A DNA stretch of 64,000 bases from Aromatoleum tolulyticum (GTDB taxonomy: Bacteria; Pseudomonadota; Gammaproteobacteria; Burkholderiales; Rhodocyclaceae): assembly GCF_900156155.1 (NCBI RefSeq), contig NZ_FTMD01000005.1, forward strand, positions 276,543-340,542. Reading direction: 5' to 3'. Made by a program: the position numbers and the translations under genes. Of this stretch, positions 18,791-28,468 are shown one piece after another; position 1 is the first letter of the stretch; the number at the start of each line of letters is the position of its first letter. The notes under the pieces are model-generated. The model worked only from the letters and a program-made list of their open reading frames with translations. It had not been told where the DNA came from and did no database searches.

Positions 18791-19633
18791 TCAACGGTTG
18801 TTGCGCGCCATGAATACGAGCCGCTCGAACAGATGGAGGTCCTGCTCGTTCTTCAGCAGCGCGCCGGCAAGGGGGGGTACGACCGCCCGCTGGTCCTGGG
18901 CGCGCAGCGCCTCGGGCGGGATGTCCTCTGCCACCAGCAGCTTGAGCCAGTCGATCAGTTCCGAGGTCGTAGGCTTCTTCTTCAGGCCCGGAACGTCGCG
19001 CAGGCCGAAGAACACCTCGAGTGCCTCGCGCAGGAGATCCTTCTTCAGGTCCGGGAAATGCACGTCCACGATCCGCTGCATCGTGTCGCGGTCGGGGAAG
19101 CGGATGTAGTGGAAGAAGCAGCGGCGCAGGAAGGCGTCGGGCAACTCCTTCTCGTTGTTCGAGGTGATGAAGACGATGGGCCGATGGCGCGCCTGGATCG
19201 TCTTGCGCGTCTCGTACACGTGGAATTCCATGCGATCGAGTTCGCGCAGCAGGTCGTTGGGAAATTCGATGTCCGCCTTGTCGACCTCGTCGATCAGCAC
19301 CACGCACGGGCTTTCCGATTCGAAGGCCTGCCACAGCACGCCCTTGACGATGTAATTCGCGATGTCCTTGACCCGGTCGTCGCCAAGCTGCGAGTCGCGC
19401 AGGCGCGAAACGGCATCGTATTCGTACAGGCCCTGCTGCGCCTTGGTGGTCGACTTGATGTGCCACTGCAGCAGCGGCAGGCCGAGCGCTGCGGCCACCT
19501 CTTCGGCCAGCATGGTCTTGCCCGTGCCGGGCTCGCCCTTGATCAGGAGCGGTCGCTGCAGCTTGATCGCCGCGTTCACCGCGAGCATCAGGTCGGGGGT
19601 GGCAACGTAATCGCGTGATCCTTCGAAGCGCAT
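18791..19633 (-). CDS. MoxR-family AAA+ ATPase
   Basis: This 280-residue AAA+ ATPase has Walker A LIKGEPGTGKTMLAEEVA (near residue 35), Walker B CVVLIDEVDKADIEF, sensor 1 PIVFITSNNEKELPDAFLRRCFFHYIRFP with the arginine finger RRC, and a C-terminal lid. It starts with MRFEGSRDYVAT, the usual opening of this subfamily. MoxR ATPases team with VWA proteins, here the CoxE-like gene downstream, to insert metals or remodel a target enzyme. It is the first gene of the unit. The start lies 47 bp downstream of the kinase stop, so it may share a transcript. Confidence 0.9.
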   Translation of the reverse strand: MRFEGSRDYVATPDLMLAVNAAIKLQRPLLIKGEPGTGKTMLAEEVAAALGLPLLQWHIKSTTKAQQGLYEYDAVSRLRDSQLGDDRVKDIANYIVKGVLWQAFESESPCVVLIDEVDKADIEFPNDLLRELDRMEFHVYETRKTIQARHRPIVFITSNNEKELPDAFLRRCFFHYIRFPDRDTMQRIVDVHFPDLKKDLLREALEVFFGLRDVPGLKKKPTTSELIDWLKLLVAEDIPPEALRAQDQRAVVPPLAGALLKNEQDLHLFERLVFMARNNR

Positions 19634-19680
19634 GGGGGTTCCTCTCGTTGGCGAACCCCGATTATATGGGCTCCACCAAC

Positions 19681-20832
19681 TCAGGACACCAGGTCTTCAG
19701 TAGTATCGGCCGGTATCGGCCATTCGAGATGGAAGGTTGCGCCCTGTCCGGGAGTGCTTTCGGCCCAGCAACGTCCCTGCATGCGCGCGGCTGCCTTGCG
19801 CACGATCGCCAGTCCGATCCCCGTGCCGGGGTACTCGTCGTCGCGGTGAAGCCGATGAAATAGCTCGAAAATGCGCTCGTGGTGACGCATGTCGAAGCCG
19901 ATGCCGTTGTCGTGCACGGAGATGCGGCACCGGCCGGCCTTGCTGGCGCACGTGATCACGATGCGTGGACTCGCCGCCCCGGCCGAAAATTTCAGCGCGT
20001 TGCCGAGCAGGTTGCGCAACGCATGCATCAGGCCGCTGCGGTCCGCCACGATCGAGGTGCAGGAAGGCGCAAGCTCCACCACGGCGCCGCTGCGGCCGAT
20101 TTCGTCGCTGAAGTCCGCGATCAGCCATGACGTCAGTTCCCGCACGTCGATCTTCTCGAAGGCCGCCGGAGTGCGTTCGACGCGCGAGTATTCGAGCAGA
20201 TCGTCGATCAGGAGGCCCATGCGCTCGGTACCCTCCAGGATTCTTTCCAGAGAGGACCGGCCATCCGCGGAAAGCCGCGCGGCTTCGCTCGAAGCAAGCA
20301 GGCTGCCGTAGCCGTTGATGGCGCGAAGCGGCGACTTGAGATCGTGCGCGACGGCGTAGGTGAAACTCTCCAGCTCGCGATTGGCCCCACGCAGTGCCGC
20401 GTTGGTGCGCTCCAGTTCGTCGCGCGATCTTTCGAGATCGCGGTACAAGCCCAGCGTGCGCATCGCCGACCGAAGCTTCGCCTCGAGAATCTCGAACTCC
20501 ACTGGTTTCACGAGGTAATCGTCGCCGCCGGCGTGAAGTCCTTCGACCAGATTGGCGCAACCGCCGAGTACGGTCATGTAGATCACGGGCACCCAGCGGC
20601 CACCGCACATCGACTTGATCCGCCGCGTCGTCTCGAAACCGTCGATGCCCGGCAGCATGACGTCCATGAGCACAAGATCCGAGGGCGCGGTGGCGAACAG
20701 GTCGAGCGCCATTTCCCCGGTTGCCGCGAGCTGGACCTTCTGCCCGAGGCTCTGCAACAGCATGACCATGCGTTCGCCCTGGAGCGGATCGTCTTCCACG
20801 AGCAGGATCGAAAGTTCCGGTAGCGCTTCCAT
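19681..20832 (-). CDS. Hybrid response regulator-sensor histidine kinase
   Basis: The order is reversed relative to classical sensors. The receiver domain comes first (residues 5-120: ILLVEDDPLQGE acidic pair, LVLMDVMLPG phospho-Asp, DYLVKP conserved Lys). A coiled coil LYRDLERSRDELERTNAALRGANRELESF follows, then HisKA (AVAHDLKSPLRAINGYGSLL, phospho-His) and the HATPase (N box NLLGNALKFSAG, G1 HDNGIGFD, F box FELFHRLH, G2 GTGIGLAIVRK). There is no membrane segment or sensory domain, so the kinase is probably gated by phosphorylation of its receiver. The partner is unknown. The total is 383 residues. Confidence 0.9.
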   Translation of the reverse strand: MEALPELSILLVEDDPLQGERMVMLLQSLGQKVQLAATGEMALDLFATAPSDLVLMDVMLPGIDGFETTRRIKSMCGGRWVPVIYMTVLGGCANLVEGLHAGGDDYLVKPVEFEILEAKLRSAMRTLGLYRDLERSRDELERTNAALRGANRELESFTYAVAHDLKSPLRAINGYGSLLASSEAARLSADGRSSLERILEGTERMGLLIDDLLEYSRVERTPAAFEKIDVRELTSWLIADFSDEIGRSGAVVELAPSCTSIVADRSGLMHALRNLLGNALKFSAGAASPRIVITCASKAGRCRISVHDNGIGFDMRHHERIFELFHRLHRDDEYPGTGIGLAIVRKAAARMQGRCWAESTPGQGATFHLEWPIPADTTEDLVS

Positions 20833-20896
20833 GTCCGGCAGGACTCCTCGGGAACGCGCCCGTGAGCTGGGCTGCGTCAGCGCAGTCTACACCGCA

Positions 20897-21322
20897 TCAA
20901 CCGGCGCGACGAAGCACGCAGCTGACATATGCCTCGCCGTCGGGTTGCCGGTTGTTCCGCTGTGCATCGAACATCGTCTCGCCGAGGCACTCGAGGACGT
21001 CGTGCAGGGCAGCGTGGCGATCGCCGCGGCGCGCCTGGCAGGACTCGAACGCGGCGCGCAAGCCGGGGGGCTGGTCGATAGAGAGCTGTTCCTCGATTGC
21101 GAGATGCAGCGAGAGATGCAGGAAGGGATTGAGCTGTCCGCCTTCCGGTGGAAACTCCTTGCTGACTGCGTCGGGATCCTCGAGCAGCGCGTGGTATTCC
21201 GGGTGGAGCAGGACAAGGTCGTTGGCCATGTGCTCGATCGGCGTCAGGACCTCCTTCGCGCGGTATTTCCGCCAGCTGTCGATGAAGAAGGTACGGACCT
21301 GATCGCGGGATGGATTGAACAT
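20897..21322 (-). CDS. DUF1841 family protein
   Basis: This 141-residue protein opens MFNPSRDQVRTFFIDSWRKYRAKEVLTPIE and contains HPEYHALLEDP and GQLNPFLHLSLHLAIEEQLSIDQPPGLRAAF, which I recognise as DUF1841, common in beta- and gammaproteobacteria. There is no signal peptide or transmembrane segment. Several conserved His residues (HPEYH, HLSLHL) could bind metal, but that is speculation. It lies 21 bp downstream of nth and is probably the last gene of the rnf-nth transcript. Function is unknown. Confidence 0.82.
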   Translation of the reverse strand: MFNPSRDQVRTFFIDSWRKYRAKEVLTPIEHMANDLVLLHPEYHALLEDPDAVSKEFPPEGGQLNPFLHLSLHLAIEEQLSIDQPPGLRAAFESCQARRGDRHAALHDVLECLGETMFDAQRNNRQPDGEAYVSCVLRRAG

Positions 21323-21343
21323 TTGGTCTCGGTCGGTGGGGGG

Positions 21344-21976
21344 TTAGACGGTCTTGTCGCGGTACTCGCACAAGTCGCGCACGAGGCACTCGCCGCATTT
21401 GGGCTTGCGCGCGGTGCACACGTAGCGGCCGTGCAGGATGAGCCAGTGGTGGGCGTCCCGCAGGTAGTCCTTGGGCACGCGTCGCATCAGCGCGTGCTCC
21501 ACGGCCAGAACATCCTTGCCGGGCGCCAGCCCGGTGCGGTTGGCAAGGCGGAAGATGTGCGTATCGACAGCCATCACCGGCTCGCCGAATACCGTGTTCA
21601 ACACCACGTTGGCAGTCTTCCGCCCGACGCCGGGCAGCGCCTCCAGCGCGGCGCGGTCGCGCGGCACCTCGCCGCGGTGGCGTTCGAGCAGCAGGTGCGA
21701 CAGCGCGACCACGTTCCTTGCCTTGTTGCGATACAGGCCGATGGTGCGGATATGCGCGGCGACGCCTTCCTCGCCCAGGGTGATGATCGCCTCCGGCGTC
21801 GGCGCATCCGCGAACAGCCCTCGCGTCGCGAGGTTCACGCTCTTGTCGGTCGCCTGGGCGGACAGGACCACGGCCACCAGCAGCTGGAACGGCGATCCAT
21901 ATTCGAGTTCGGTCGTCGGATGCGGATTTGCTTCGGCGAGACGGCGAAAGAACTCGCGAATGGACTCCCGCTTCAT
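21344..21976 (-). CDS. nth: Endonuclease III (DNA glycosylase/AP lyase)
   Basis: This 210-residue base-excision repair enzyme removes oxidised pyrimidines. The start is ATG 21976, 14 bp after the rnfE stop. The helix-hairpin-helix LEALPGVGRKTANVVLN contains the catalytic Lys, and VFGEPVMAVDTHIFRLANR supplies the catalytic Asp. The C-terminal 4Fe-4S loop is complete: C-x6-C-x2-C-x5-C in VCTARKPKCGECLVRDLCEY. It sits directly after rnfABCDGE, an arrangement common in proteobacteria. Confidence 0.96.
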   Translation of the reverse strand: MKRESIREFFRRLAEANPHPTTELEYGSPFQLLVAVVLSAQATDKSVNLATRGLFADAPTPEAIITLGEEGVAAHIRTIGLYRNKARNVVALSHLLLERHRGEVPRDRAALEALPGVGRKTANVVLNTVFGEPVMAVDTHIFRLANRTGLAPGKDVLAVEHALMRRVPKDYLRDAHHWLILHGRYVCTARKPKCGECLVRDLCEYRDKTV

Positions 21977-21990
21977 GCCCGCTGCCGGAT

Positions 21991-22689
21991 TCAGGCCGCG
22001 GACGCCGGCTGGTCGGCTGCCGGAGCCATGGGGCCCTGTGCTGCGGACTTCCGTTTCGCGGCGCGAGTGCGGATCACGTTCGACAGCGCGATCAGGCACG
22101 CGAGAGTGAAGAACGCGCCGGGAGGAAGGATGCCGATCAGGAAGCCCGGATAGTCGGGGCCGAACACGGAAATCGGGGAAAGGCCCGGAAAGAGCATCTC
22201 GATACCGGAGAACAGGGTGCCGTTGCCCGCCAGTTCGCGCAGTCCGCCGAGGACGGAAAGAAGGCAGACGAGGCCCAGGCCCATCATGATGCCGTCGACG
22301 GTGGACGAAACCGGATCGTTTTTCGCTGCATAGGCCTCGACGCGCGCAAGGACGATGCAGTTCGTCACGATCAGCGGGATGAAGATGCCCAGCACGAGAT
22401 AGAGATCGTGGAAGTACGCATTGAAGGCGAGGTCGACGACCGTCGTCAGAGCCGCGATGATCAGGATGAAGACCGGGATGCGGATCTCGTAGGGGATGAA
22501 GTTCCGCAGCGACGCGACGGCAAGGTTCGATACCGCCATCACCATCACGGTGGCCAGTCCCAGGCTCGCCGCATTCACGATACTCGTGCTCACGGCGAGA
22601 ATGGGGCACAGGCCGAGCAACTGCACGAGGCCGGTGTTCTGGCGCCACAGGCCGTTCCAGGCCGCTTCGCGAAAGCTTTGCAGATTCAT
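21991..22689 (-). CDS. rnfE: Electron transport complex subunit RnfE
   Basis: The start is ATG 22689 (MNLQSFREAAWNGLWRQNTGLVQLLGLCPILAVS), giving 232 residues. It is an integral membrane subunit with six predicted helices and the paired LGLCPILAVS and IFIPLIVTNC motifs that it shares with RnfA, which supply cysteines to the intramembrane Fe-S site. The Rnf complex couples ferredoxin:NAD+ electron exchange to an ion gradient. It is last of the rnf genes, followed after 14 bp by nth. Confidence 0.95.
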   Translation of the reverse strand: MNLQSFREAAWNGLWRQNTGLVQLLGLCPILAVSTSIVNAASLGLATVMVMAVSNLAVASLRNFIPYEIRIPVFILIIAALTTVVDLAFNAYFHDLYLVLGIFIPLIVTNCIVLARVEAYAAKNDPVSSTVDGIMMGLGLVCLLSVLGGLRELAGNGTLFSGIEMLFPGLSPISVFGPDYPGFLIGILPPGAFFTLACLIALSNVIRTRAAKRKSAAQGPMAPAADQPASAA

Positions 22690-22702
22690 TGAGCGTTCTC
22701 CG

Positions 22703-23365
22703 TCAGAGTCTTCCGCCCGCCTGTACGGCGAACAGCGCATCGCGTTGGCGGATTGCGTAGTCGACGGCCCGTGCGGTCGCGTTCGTCACTGCGCGGGCGC
22801 TGATCGTGGCGCCGCTGCGGTAGGTGAAGGTTCCGCCGTCGCGCTTGACCTTCCATTTTTCCGTCCCGACGTCCGTGAACGACACGCCGCTAAACTGTCC
22901 GATCCACGGTTGCGATTTGTTGCGGTCCTTGTTCGGATCGATGTAGTCGCCCAAGCCCGGTGTTTCTCGGTGTCCCGTGACACGGACGCCGCTCACGCGT
23001 CCATCGACGCCGACCGCGATCACCAGCTGGATCCGTCCCGCGTAACCGTCGGGTGCCACAACCTCCATCACCAGTGCGGCGGGCTGGTCGGCCAGGCGCG
23101 CACGATAGATATGTCCGCCCTGATCGAGGCCGAGTTCCGGGGTCGGGCCGAGCGTGACGGAATCGTCCAGCAGCATGTTGTCGTAGGAGGAGGGCGGCAG
23201 CACCTCCCTGATCAGGCGCATCTTCCCTTCCAGCGCAGAGGCCTCGATCGCCGGACGGGTGAGTTCGAAGGTCGCCGACATGAGCGCCGTGAACACGACG
23301 GTGAACAGCACCATGATGCCGGCCGTTCGCACGGAAGTCCGCGCTGCAGTGTAACGGGCGCTCAT
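22703..23365 (-). CDS. rnfG: Electron transport complex subunit RnfG
   Basis: ATG 23365 overlaps the rnfD stop as ATGA and gives 220 residues. One N-terminal membrane anchor (RTAGIMVLFTVVFTALMSATFELT) leads to a periplasmic FMN-binding domain. The covalent flavin attachment site is the Thr in FTYRSGATISARAV. GHRETPGLGDYIDP is another conserved family motif. The subunit carries electrons on the periplasmic side of the Rnf complex. Thirteen bp separate it from rnfE. Confidence 0.95.
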   Translation of the reverse strand: MSARYTAARTSVRTAGIMVLFTVVFTALMSATFELTRPAIEASALEGKMRLIREVLPPSSYDNMLLDDSVTLGPTPELGLDQGGHIYRARLADQPAALVMEVVAPDGYAGRIQLVIAVGVDGRVSGVRVTGHRETPGLGDYIDPNKDRNKSQPWIGQFSGVSFTDVGTEKWKVKRDGGTFTYRSGATISARAVTNATARAVDYAIRQRDALFAVQAGGRL

Positions 23366-24372
23366 CGTGCCTTGTCTCCCCTGTGGCCGAAGACCCGCGG
23401 TTGCGTATTCATGTCGATCAGCGGTACGCAGATGTTCAGCAGAAGCACCGCGAAGGCGACGCCTTCGGGGAAGGCGCCGAAGCTGCGGATGATATAGGCC
23501 ACCAACGCAATGCAGGCGGCGAAGATCAGCTTGCCGCGCGGCGTGGTCGCGCCCGAGACCGGGTCGGTGACGATGAAGAACGCACCCAGCATGGCGCCGC
23601 CGCTCGCGAGATGGAACAGCGGGGACGCGTAATGCGCGGGATCGGTGAGCCAGAATGCCGCCGAGATCGCCGCGAGCGTGCCGAGGAAGGCCGCGGGCAT
23701 GTGCCACGTGATGATTCCCCGTGCCAGCAGATACAGCCCGCCGAGCGCATAGGCCGGTGCCAGCCATTCCCACCCGCGACCACTGACGAGGCCGAAGTTT
23801 CCGCCCTGGCTCATGATGGATTGAACCGTCGCCCCTGCAGTCCGCAGGCCGGTCTTGATCGTGTCGAGCGCAGTGGCGCTCGTAATGGCGTCGAGTTCGC
23901 GTGCCCCGCCGAGCACCAGCCCCAGCTGCGTCGCGAAGTCCAGCTGGCCGGCGGCCGGCCACTGCGACATGAGGGCAGGGAAGGCGACAATCATCGCGCA
24001 GTACGCGACCATCGCGGGGTTGAACGGGTTCTGTCCGAGTCCGCCATAGAGATGCTTGACCGCAATGATCGCGATCAGTACGCCGAGCACGGTTGCCCAC
24101 CAGGGCAGGATGGGCGGAAAGCACAGCGCAAGCAGCCATGCGGTGACCACGGCCGATAGATCGGACAACGCGGGTGCGAGGGGCCTGCCGCGCAGCTTGA
24201 GCACCAGTGCCTCGCCGGCCAGTGCCGCGATCGTCGCGATTGCGAGGTTGACGAGCACGACCGCGGCGATCTGTGACGCATATACGATGATTGCGGGAAT
24301 CAGCGCGGTGAGGACCGCCAGCATGACCCCCTGGACGCTGGCCGGTTTGCGGATATACGGAGAATTGATCAT
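23362..24372 (-). CDS. rnfD: Electron transport complex subunit RnfD
   Basis: This 336-residue polytopic subunit has about nine or ten membrane helices. The covalent FMN-binding motif is ELDAITSATALDTIKTG, with the Thr acceptor in SATAL. KHLYGGLGQNPFNPAMVAYC is a second conserved stretch. It shares the family fold with NqrB. ATG 24372 lies one base before the rnfC stop region, and the coding regions are essentially adjacent. It is part of the contiguous rnfABCDGE operon. Confidence 0.95.
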   Translation of the reverse strand: MINSPYIRKPASVQGVMLAVLTALIPAIIVYASQIAAVVLVNLAIATIAALAGEALVLKLRGRPLAPALSDLSAVVTAWLLALCFPPILPWWATVLGVLIAIIAVKHLYGGLGQNPFNPAMVAYCAMIVAFPALMSQWPAAGQLDFATQLGLVLGGARELDAITSATALDTIKTGLRTAGATVQSIMSQGGNFGLVSGRGWEWLAPAYALGGLYLLARGIITWHMPAAFLGTLAAISAAFWLTDPAHYASPLFHLASGGAMLGAFFIVTDPVSGATTPRGKLIFAACIALVAYIIRSFGAFPEGVAFAVLLLNICVPLIDMNTQPRVFGHRGDKAR

Positions 24373-24373
24373 G

Positions 24374-26023
24374 TCACGGCGCCTTGTCGGCGTCTTGCGG
24401 GTTGAGCTTCTCGCGGCGCGCCTCGATATCGGCGATCTCCGCCTGCACGTCGGCGCTCAGGCCATCGGTGTTCTTGGGCATCACCGCGGCCTGTTGTTGC
24501 TTGGCGCGGGCCAGCGCCGCAGCGACCAAGGCCTTCTTGGGGTCTTCGGCCTCGGCTGGCGGGGCCGGAGCCTCCCCCGATTCGGCGAGTTTCGCGCGCG
24601 TTTCTGCGGCCTTCGCCGCCAGCTTGGCGGCCTTTTCCTCCTTTTCGCGTTCCTGGCGGTAATTGCGGAACTCGAAACGCTCGCGCGCCTGGTCGGAAGC
24701 CTGCCGTTCGCGCTCGCGGGCCCAGATCTCGCCCTTGGCGAAGCGGTAGTAATCGACCAGCGGAATGCGCGAAGGGCACACGAATGCACAGCAGCCGCAC
24801 TCTATGCAGTCGAACAGGTGGTACTCCTGCGCCTTGCCGAAATTTTTCGCACGCGAGAACCAGTACAGCTCGAACGGCTGCAGGTCGGCGGGGCAGGCGC
24901 GCGCGCAGGCGCCGCATCGGATGCACGGCAGTTCGGGCGGCGGCGGCGGAAAGAGCGCCGGCGAGGCGGCGATGATGCAGTTCGTGCCTTTGGTGACCGG
25001 AACGGAGAGGCTCTGCAGCTCGGTTCCCATCATCGGGCCGCCCATGATGTAGCGGTCCGTATCCGCCTTCGGGCCGGCCAGCGCCAGCAGCTCTGAAACC
25101 TGGGTGCCGAGCAGCACTTCATAGTTCCCGGGACGCGCGACGTTGCCGGTCAGTGTGACCACGCGGGAAACGAGCGGCTCGCCGAAGCGGATGGCGCGGT
25201 GCACGGCGTTGGCGGTGCCGACGTTGAAGCACTGCACGCCGAAATCGGTGCCGAGCTTGCCTTGCGGGATCTCCACGCCGGTCAGGACCCGGATCAGCTG
25301 CTTTTCACCTCCCGCCGGGTAGAGCGTGGGCACCGGCACTACCGCGACGTCGTCGCCCAGGCCGCTCGCCGCCGTCTGCATCGCGGCGATCGCCTCCGGC
25401 TTGTTGTCCTCGATGCCCACCAGCACCCGCTTCGCTCCGATCAGTTCGCGCAGGATCATCGCGCCCGACAGCACGTCGGGCGCACGCTCGCGCATCAGGC
25501 GGTCGTCGCAGGTGATCCAGGGCTCGCATTCCGCACCGTTGATGACCAGCGTGTCGATTCCCCGTCCGCCTCCGAGCTTCACGTGGGTCGGAAAACCCGC
25601 GCCGCCCATGCCGACGATGCCGCAGCCGCGCAACCAGGCGAGGGCCTCCTCGCGCGACACAGTGCGCAAATCGAGCGACGTATGGTCGATCCAGCGATCC
25701 TCCCCGTCCGGTTCGATCACGACCGAAAGGGTTTCCAGACCCGACGCGTGTGCCATCGGATATGACGCGATCTCCACGACGGTACCGGAGGTGGATGCGT
25801 GCACGCTCGTTCCGAGGCCGCCTTCGCCTTCGCCGATATGCTCGCCCTTGAGCACCTTTTGCCCCGGTTCGACGAGGCAGCGCGCGGTCGAGCGGATGCT
25901 CTGGCGCAGCGGAATGACGAGGCGCTTCGGCAGCGGCGCCGTCAGGATGGGCGTCCCGGACGATTCGTTCTTGTGCGATTCGGGCTTGACCCCGCCCTTG
26001 AAGCTGAAAAGGCGGGTGATCAT
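24374..26023 (-). CDS. rnfC: Electron transport complex subunit RnfC
   Basis: This 549-residue peripheral subunit starts at ATG 26023, overlapping the rnfB stop as ATGA. The NADH/FMN-binding part has [17 protein letters not shown] and [16 protein letters not shown]. Two 4Fe-4S motifs follow, [13 protein letters not shown] (about residue 385) and [23 protein letters not shown]. The last 110 residues form a long charged Ala/Lys/Glu-rich tail, probably a coiled coil, of the kind seen in proteobacterial RnfC. It delivers electrons to or from NAD(H). Confidence 0.95.
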   Translation of the reverse strand: MITRLFSFKGGVKPESHKNESSGTPILTAPLPKRLVIPLRQSIRSTARCLVEPGQKVLKGEHIGEGEGGLGTSVHASTSGTVVEIASYPMAHASGLETLSVVIEPDGEDRWIDHTSLDLRTVSREEALAWLRGCGIVGMGGAGFPTHVKLGGGRGIDTLVINGAECEPWITCDDRLMRERAPDVLSGAMILRELIGAKRVLVGIEDNKPEAIAAMQTAASGLGDDVAVVPVPTLYPAGGEKQLIRVLTGVEIPQGKLGTDFGVQCFNVGTANAVHRAIRFGEPLVSRVVTLTGNVARPGNYEVLLGTQVSELLALAGPKADTDRYIMGGPMMGTELQSLSVPVTKGTNCIIAASPALFPPPPPELPCIRCGACARACPADLQPFELYWFSRAKNFGKAQEYHLFDCIECGCCAFVCPSRIPLVDYYRFAKGEIWARERERQASDQARERFEFRNYRQEREKEEKAAKLAAKAAETRAKLAESGEAPAPPAEAEDPKKALVAAALARAKQQQAAVMPKNTDGLSADVQAEIADIEARREKLNPQDADKAP

Positions 26024-26571
26024 GCCGCGGACCTCAGTTCGTGCACCGGATATTTCCATTTCCACGTTTCAACGGTCGCCGCGACCGGCACCATCGAGAT
26101 GCAGTCGACCGGGCAGGGCGCCACGCACAACTCGCACCCGGTGCAAAGCGGCGCCACCACCGTGTGCATCTGCTTTGCGGCACCGACGATCGCATCCACG
26201 GGACAGGCTTGAATGCACAGCGTGCAGCCGATGCACACCTGCTCGTCGATGCGCGCGACCGATTTCGGCTTTTCGGTGCCATGCTCTTCCGATAGCGGCT
26301 TGACCTCGCGGCCCAGCAGGTCGGCGAGCTTGCGGATGCCCTCTTCGCCGCCCGGCGGACACTGATTGATGTCGGCCTCCCCGTTGGAGATGGCTTGCGC
26401 GTAGGGCTTGCAACCCGGGTAGCCGCACTGGCCGCATTGCGTCTGCGGAAGAATCGCGTCGATCTTCTCGACCAGCGGATCGCCTTCGACCTTGAAGCGG
26501 ATCGAGGCATAGCCAAGTGCCGTGCCGAGCACGATGGCTATGCCTGTCATGACGAGGATGGCGGTCAACAT
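26020..26571 (-). CDS. rnfB: Electron transport complex subunit RnfB
   Basis: This 183-residue ferredoxin-like subunit is anchored by a single N-terminal helix ([21 protein letters not shown]). The first cluster motif is [17 protein letters not shown] with a later Cys in NQCPPGG. Two classical 4Fe-4S motifs follow, [16 protein letters not shown] and [16 protein letters not shown]. It accepts electrons from ferredoxin. The gap to rnfA is 97 bp, larger than the other gaps in the cluster. Confidence 0.95.
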   Translation of the reverse strand: MLTAILVMTGIAIVLGTALGYASIRFKVEGDPLVEKIDAILPQTQCGQCGYPGCKPYAQAISNGEADINQCPPGGEEGIRKLADLLGREVKPLSEEHGTEKPKSVARIDEQVCIGCTLCIQACPVDAIVGAAKQMHTVVAPLCTGCELCVAPCPVDCISMVPVAATVETWKWKYPVHELRSAA

Positions 26572-26668
26572 TGAGTGAGTGCCGGGTTGGAGGCGCCGGG
26601 AAACAATCCGCTGCCGGAATGCCCCGCTTGCGCCGGATCAGATGGGGACAAGGGTTCGACGACCGGTC

Positions 26669-27253
26669 CTAATGAAAACGGTCCAGTCCGGCGAAGCCCA
26701 TGAAGGCCAGGCTCATGAATCCCGCCGTGACCATTGCGATGGCCGTACCGCGGAACGGTACGGGAACGTCAGCGCCGTCGAGACGTTCGCGAATGCCCGC
26801 GAACAGTATCAGGGCCATGGTAAAGCCGATCGACGAACCGAAGCCGAACAGAAGGGATTCCAGCAGATCATGCCGGAGGCCGACGTTCAGCAGCGGAATG
26901 CCCAGCACCGCGCAGTTCGTCGTGATCAGCGGAAGATAGATGCCGAGAACCTGGTGAAGAACCGGGCTGGTCTTCTGGATGACCAGTTCGGTGAGCTGCA
27001 CGATCGCTGCGATGACGACGATGAACGCAAGCGTGCGCATGAACGCGAGATCGAACGGTTCCAGCAGGTAATGATCGATCAGGTAGCTCGTTCCGCACGC
27101 CAGCGTAAGCACGAACGTCGTCGCCGCGCCCATGCCGATCGCCGTCTCCAGCTTCTTGGACACGCCCATGAACGGGCACAGTCCGAGAATCCGGACGAAG
27201 ACGACGTTGTTCACCAGAACAGCGCCGATGATGATGAAGATATAGCTGGTCAT
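26669..27253 (-). CDS. rnfA: Electron transport complex subunit RnfA
   Basis: This 194-residue membrane subunit has six helices. [34 protein letters not shown] and [13 protein letters not shown] carry the two conserved cysteines that bind an intramembrane Fe-S cluster together with RnfE. It is the first gene of rnfABCDGE. The upstream interval to pyrD (27254-27359) is about 106 bp and must contain the operon promoter unless it is read through from pyrD. Confidence 0.95.
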   Translation of the reverse strand: MTSYIFIIIGAVLVNNVVFVRILGLCPFMGVSKKLETAIGMGAATTFVLTLACGTSYLIDHYLLEPFDLAFMRTLAFIVVIAAIVQLTELVIQKTSPVLHQVLGIYLPLITTNCAVLGIPLLNVGLRHDLLESLLFGFGSSIGFTMALILFAGIRERLDGADVPVPFRGTAIAMVTAGFMSLAFMGFAGLDRFH

Positions 27254-27359
27254 GTTCGAGAACCGGTTGGTATCCGCGGAATTATGTCCCGCCGTTATGT
27301 CCCGCTCAACCCTGAACGGGTTATAGGCATATGCCCTGGGGGGCCATCAAGCGGCGTCC

Positions 27360-28382
27360 TCAGCGGTCCGCGCCGAAATCGGCGGTAGCCCGCACACACT
27401 CCTGCACGAGTGCCGGTCCGCGATATATCAGGCCGCTATACAGCTGTACCAGTTGCGCCCCGGCTTCGAGCTTGGCCCGCGCGCCACGCCCGTCCAGCAC
27501 GCCGCCGGCGGCGATGATCGGGAGCTCGCCGGCGAGCGCCTGCGCAAGCTGGGCGACGACCGCCGTCGAGGCTTCGAACACCGGCGCGCCGGACAGGCCG
27601 CCCTGCTGCTCGCCGTAACGCACGCCCTGGACCTTTTCGCGCGAGATCGTCGTATTGGTAGCAATCACCCCGTCGATGCGATGGCGCCGCAGCGCGTCGG
27701 CGATGTTGATCACCTGGGCGGGCTCCAGGTCAGGGGCGATCTTCAGGGTCAGTGGCACGTATCGGCCATGTTTGTCCGCCAGCCGCGCCTGCCGCTCCTT
27801 CAGTCGTCCAAGCAGGTCGTCCAGTTCCGATTCGCCCTGCAACTGGCGCAGGTTCTTGGTGTTCGGCGAGGAAATATTGACCGTCACATAGCTCGCCAGC
27901 GCATACACCTTGTCGAGGCAGGCCAGGTAGTCGTCGGCGGCATTCTCGATCGGCGTGTCGAAATTCTTGCCGATATTGATTCCCAGAACGCCCTTGAATT
28001 TCGCCGCACCGACGTTCGCGACCAGCGCGTCGACGCCATGGTTGTTGAAGCCCATGCGGTTGATGATGCCGCGCACTTCGGGGAGGCGGAACAGCCGCGG
28101 ACGGGGATTCCCCGGCTGCGGGCGCGGGGTGACCGTGCCGATCTCGATGAAACCGAACCCGAATCGCGCGAGACCGTCGATGGCTTCGCCGTTCTTGTCC
28201 AGTCCGGCGGCAAGGCCGATGCGATTGGGGAAGCTGAGTCCCATGACCTCGACCGGATCGGACGGGGCCGGCTTGCCTGCGGGAAGGAAGCGGCCGGCGA
28301 GGTTGAGGGTGGCAAGGGAAAATTCGTGAGCGGTTTCCGCGTCGAGCGAGAACAGGATGGGGCGGGCGATATCGTAGAGCAT
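27360..28382 (-). CDS. pyrD: Dihydroorotate dehydrogenase (quinone), class 2
   Basis: This 340-residue FMN enzyme of pyrimidine synthesis oxidises dihydroorotate with ubiquinone as acceptor. The N-terminal helix [30 protein letters not shown] is the membrane-associating class 2 extension. Then come [33 protein letters not shown] (catalytic Ser region) and the FMN-phosphate loop [10 protein letters not shown]. Length and N-terminus exclude class 1. It is followed after about 106 bp by rnfA on the same strand. Confidence 0.96.
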   Translation of the reverse strand: MLYDIARPILFSLDAETAHEFSLATLNLAGRFLPAGKPAPSDPVEVMGLSFPNRIGLAAGLDKNGEAIDGLARFGFGFIEIGTVTPRPQPGNPRPRLFRLPEVRGIINRMGFNNHGVDALVANVGAAKFKGVLGINIGKNFDTPIENAADDYLACLDKVYALASYVTVNISSPNTKNLRQLQGESELDDLLGRLKERQARLADKHGRYVPLTLKIAPDLEPAQVINIADALRRHRIDGVIATNTTISREKVQGVRYGEQQGGLSGAPVFEASTAVVAQLAQALAGELPIIAAGGVLDGRGARAKLEAGAQLVQLYSGLIYRGPALVQECVRATADFGADR

Positions 28383-28468
28383 CCGCGAATTCTACCGTTT
28401 CGCGCGGGACCTCGCCCCCCGGATTTCCGAATCAGGCGCCCGCCCGCGGCGGGCATGCATCCCGTTCG

